A stretch of DNA of 46,229 nucleotides, taken from Cyanobacteria bacterium REEB459 (lineage in GTDB: Bacteria; Cyanobacteriota; Cyanobacteriia; Phormidesmidales; Phormidesmidaceae). The position numbers and the translations under genes were made by a program. Of the stretch, positions 44,715 to 46,229 are shown piece by piece. Under the pieces are notes generated by a model that had not been told where the DNA came from, did not search any database, and was given only the letters and a program-made list of their open reading frames with translations. Location: NCBI GenBank assembly GCA_018970085.1, contig JAGWXD010000022.1, positions 1 through 46,229 of the forward strand. Direction: 5' to 3'. The first letter of the stretch is position 1; each line of letters begins with the position of its first letter.

Positions 44715-46229
44715 TTAGCGTTCCGTTAAGCGGGTCAGGAGCCGGTTAGAACGGTCTACAAAGGTCTTCATGCCTTCGGCGTCAAACCCCTTCTGGGCCA
44801 TCAGGGCGGTGTCGTAGACCTGGTTGCAGATCAGCTCCGCCAGTTCGCCAGCGGGCGATCGCCCCCCACCGGGGCCAATGATGGTGCTCTGGCTCAGCCC
44901 TAGTAGGTTTTGAATCAGGGGATGGGCGGTATTCACCATGAGCACGTGATCATCGGGAAACTCCATGGCCTTTTGCTGAATCATGGCGCTGAATTCCTGC
45001 ATGCGGCGGGTGCTTTCCGGTAATAACACCATGGCGGGGGGAGCCCCTTCCCCCTTGAGGGCCTGGGGTTTGACGTTGACTCGGGGTTTGTTCAGGGCCT
45101 TCTCAAACATTTCCTTGACCTGGTCGTCCCGGGTTTTGTTGGTGGTTGGGTCGACGATTTCACTTTGCTTCTCCCGATCCAGGAGGGTATCATCCAGGTC
45201 GGCATCCACCCGGGAGAACTTAACGTCACTGTAGGTTTGCTCTAAAGCCGGAATAAAGTGGGTGTCGATGAAGGAGTCCAGATAGAGCAGTTCTAGACCC
45301 TGGCCCTTGAACAGCTCGATATAGGTGGCCTGGGAAACCTCATCGGTGGCGTAGAATACCCGATTCTGGTGTCTGTCCCGGTTCCGTTCCAGGTAGTCCT
45401 TGAGGGTGGTGTAGGAACGCCCCTGGGCATCGGTGGCGGGTTGGGTGCGGTCGGCCACTTCGGCCCAGGCGTCGTCACCGTCGCCCTGGACCTCTACTTT
45501 GGGGGTCTCCGAGCCCTGACCCAGGTCGGCGCTGGTGCGGAAGATGACGATATCTTCTACCTGACCCTTAAACTTCTCGTCATTGAGGAAGCCAAACTTC
45601 ACAAAGTTACCCAAATCCTGCCAGCTGCTGATGTACTTGGCGGGATCGTCCCGGTAGAGGGCCTTGAGGCTATCCCCGACCTTCTTGGCGATGTACTCGG
45701 CAATGCGGCGAACGGTGCGATCACCCTGGAGAAAGCTCCGACTGACGTTGAGGGGAATATCGGTACTGTCAATCACCCCCCGCAGGGGCAGCAGGAAGCG
45801 GGGCACCACCTCTTCGCAGTTATCGGTGACAAACACCTGATTACAGTAGAGCTTAATACTGCTCTTGGTGATGTCGATGTCCGGTTTGAGCTTGGGGAAG
45901 TAGAGAATGCCGTTGACCACAAAGGGATAGTCGGTGTTGAGGTGAATCCACAGCAGGGGGTCTTCCTGGAAGGGGTAGAGGTAGCGGTAAAACTCTAGAT
46001 AGTCTTCGTCGCTGAGGCTACTGGGGGACTGCTTCCAGGGAGCTTCGTGTTTGTTGACCACCTCCCCGTCCAGTTGGATGGGCACCGGCATAAAGTCGCA
46101 GTAGGTTTTAATTAACTGGCGAATCCGGGCGGGCTCCAGGTATTCCTCCTCCCCCTCCATCAGGGAAAGGGTGATGGTGGTACCAACGGTGGTGCGATCG
46201 CTGGCGCTTAGTTCAAATTCGGTGGAGCC
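44715..46229 (-). CDS. htpG: Chaperone HtpG (Hsp90), 3' part, cut by window edge
   Basis: The last 504 or so codons of Hsp90. The frame continues unbroken to base 46229, so the gene starts beyond the window; the apparent ATG at 46160 is internal. Visible blocks are the N-terminal domain end (GTTITLSL, EYLEPARIRQLIKTY), the middle domain WIHLNTDYPFVVNGILYFPKLKPDID with VFVTDNCEEVVPRFLLPLRGVIDSTDIPLNVSRSFLQGD, and the C-terminal dimerisation domain. HtpG is a cytoplasmic ATP-dependent chaperone, also tied to phycobilisome assembly and heat tolerance in cyanobacteria. About a fifth of the protein, including most of the ATP-binding part, is missing from view. Confidence 0.95.
   Translation of the reverse strand, partial: GSTEFELSASDRTTVGTTITLSLMEGEEEYLEPARIRQLIKTYCDFMPVPIQLDGEVVNKHEAPWKQSPSSLSDEDYLEFYRYLYPFQEDPLLWIHLNTDYPFVVNGILYFPKLKPDIDITKSSIKLYCNQVFVTDNCEEVVPRFLLPLRGVIDSTDIPLNVSRSFLQGDRTVRRIAEYIAKKVGDSLKALYRDDPAKYISSWQDLGNFVKFGFLNDEKFKGQVEDIVIFRTSADLGQGSETPKVEVQGDGDDAWAEVADRTQPATDAQGRSYTTLKDYLERNRDRHQNRVFYATDEVSQATYIELFKGQGLELLYLDSFIDTHFIPALEQTYSDVKFSRVDADLDDTLLDREKQSEIVDPTTNKTRDDQVKEMFEKALNKPRVNVKPQALKGEGAPPAMVLLPESTRRMQEFSAMIQQKAMEFPDDHVLMVNTAHPLIQNLLGLSQSTIIGPGGGRSPAGELAELICNQVYDTALMAQKGFDAEGMKTFVDRSNRLLTRLTER

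Noticed and set aside
45369-45998. A 209-codon plus-strand ORF opposite htpG
   Set aside because: It is the mirror of the well-supported Hsp90 gene; long open antisense frames are common opposite chaperone genes because of their codon pattern.

Overview
The window is chromosomal DNA from a cyanobacterium. The evidence is a tmRNA whose tag reads ANNIVPFARKAAPVAA, genes for geranylgeranyl reductase (chlP), an NblS/Hik33-type sensor kinase and a small PetL-like cytochrome b6f subunit, a urtBCDE urea-transport cluster, and frequent GCGATCGC (HIP1) octamers such as those at 2136-2143, 3059-3066, 5580-5587 and 7932-7939. A PTPA/PEP-CTERM surface protein, several cyanobacterial domains of unknown function (DUF1400, DUF1574, DUF3326) and moderately high GC point to a larger, possibly filamentous Leptolyngbya/Nodosilinea-like lineage. 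That placement is inference. I see no insertion sequence, prophage or CRISPR array.

Layout. 1-3.9 kb: an exported PTPA-CTERM protein, a DUF1400 alpha/beta hydrolase and a HEAT-repeat protein (all minus), then a 30-codon petL candidate (plus) with its own terminator. 4.1-6.1 kb (plus): a ParA-type ATPase overlapping a coiled-coil partner that ends in ..GWVD, read here as a type 2 McdA/McdB carboxysome-positioning pair, then a DsbA-fold protein. 6.1-20.35 kb (all minus): 3-methyladenine glycosylase directly behind tRNA-Asn, a YacP-type NYN protein, tRNA-Cys, urtE-D-C-B without urtA, a small aromatic-rich ORF, tmRNA, a TPR protein, a periplasmic solute-binding protein, rplT, rpmI, a cyclophilin, and an MBOAT acyltransferase translationally coupled to a large DUF1574/SGNH-like protein. 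20.4-31.2 kb: a small ORF with a tandem 14-bp duplication, ppc, a periplasmic-binding protein, a minus-strand cluster of two tiny ORFs plus DUF3326, then larE-glk, yebC and a PpiC-like protein (plus). 31.3-46.2 kb: 5-oxoprolinase (plus); nblS, an SbcC-like ATPase without a visible zinc hook, a DnaJ-domain protein and chlP (minus); a RecD-like helicase and a methyltransferase (plus); and the 3' part of htpG (minus), cut by the window edge.

How genes work together. Urt proteins import urea but need a UrtA encoded elsewhere. MBOAT plus the DUF1574/SGNH protein look like a two-part envelope or exopolysaccharide O-acylation module. McdA/McdB would space carboxysomes, and PEP carboxylase supplies anaplerotic oxaloacetate. 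ChlP, PetL and NblS belong to building and regulating the photosynthetic apparatus. Most of the window is ordinary core genome. The parts most worth checking are the type 2 McdAB reading, the tRNA-Asn/glycosylase junction with two bases between them, the repeat architecture of the DUF1574 protein, several overlooked small ORFs, and a few strong hairpins.
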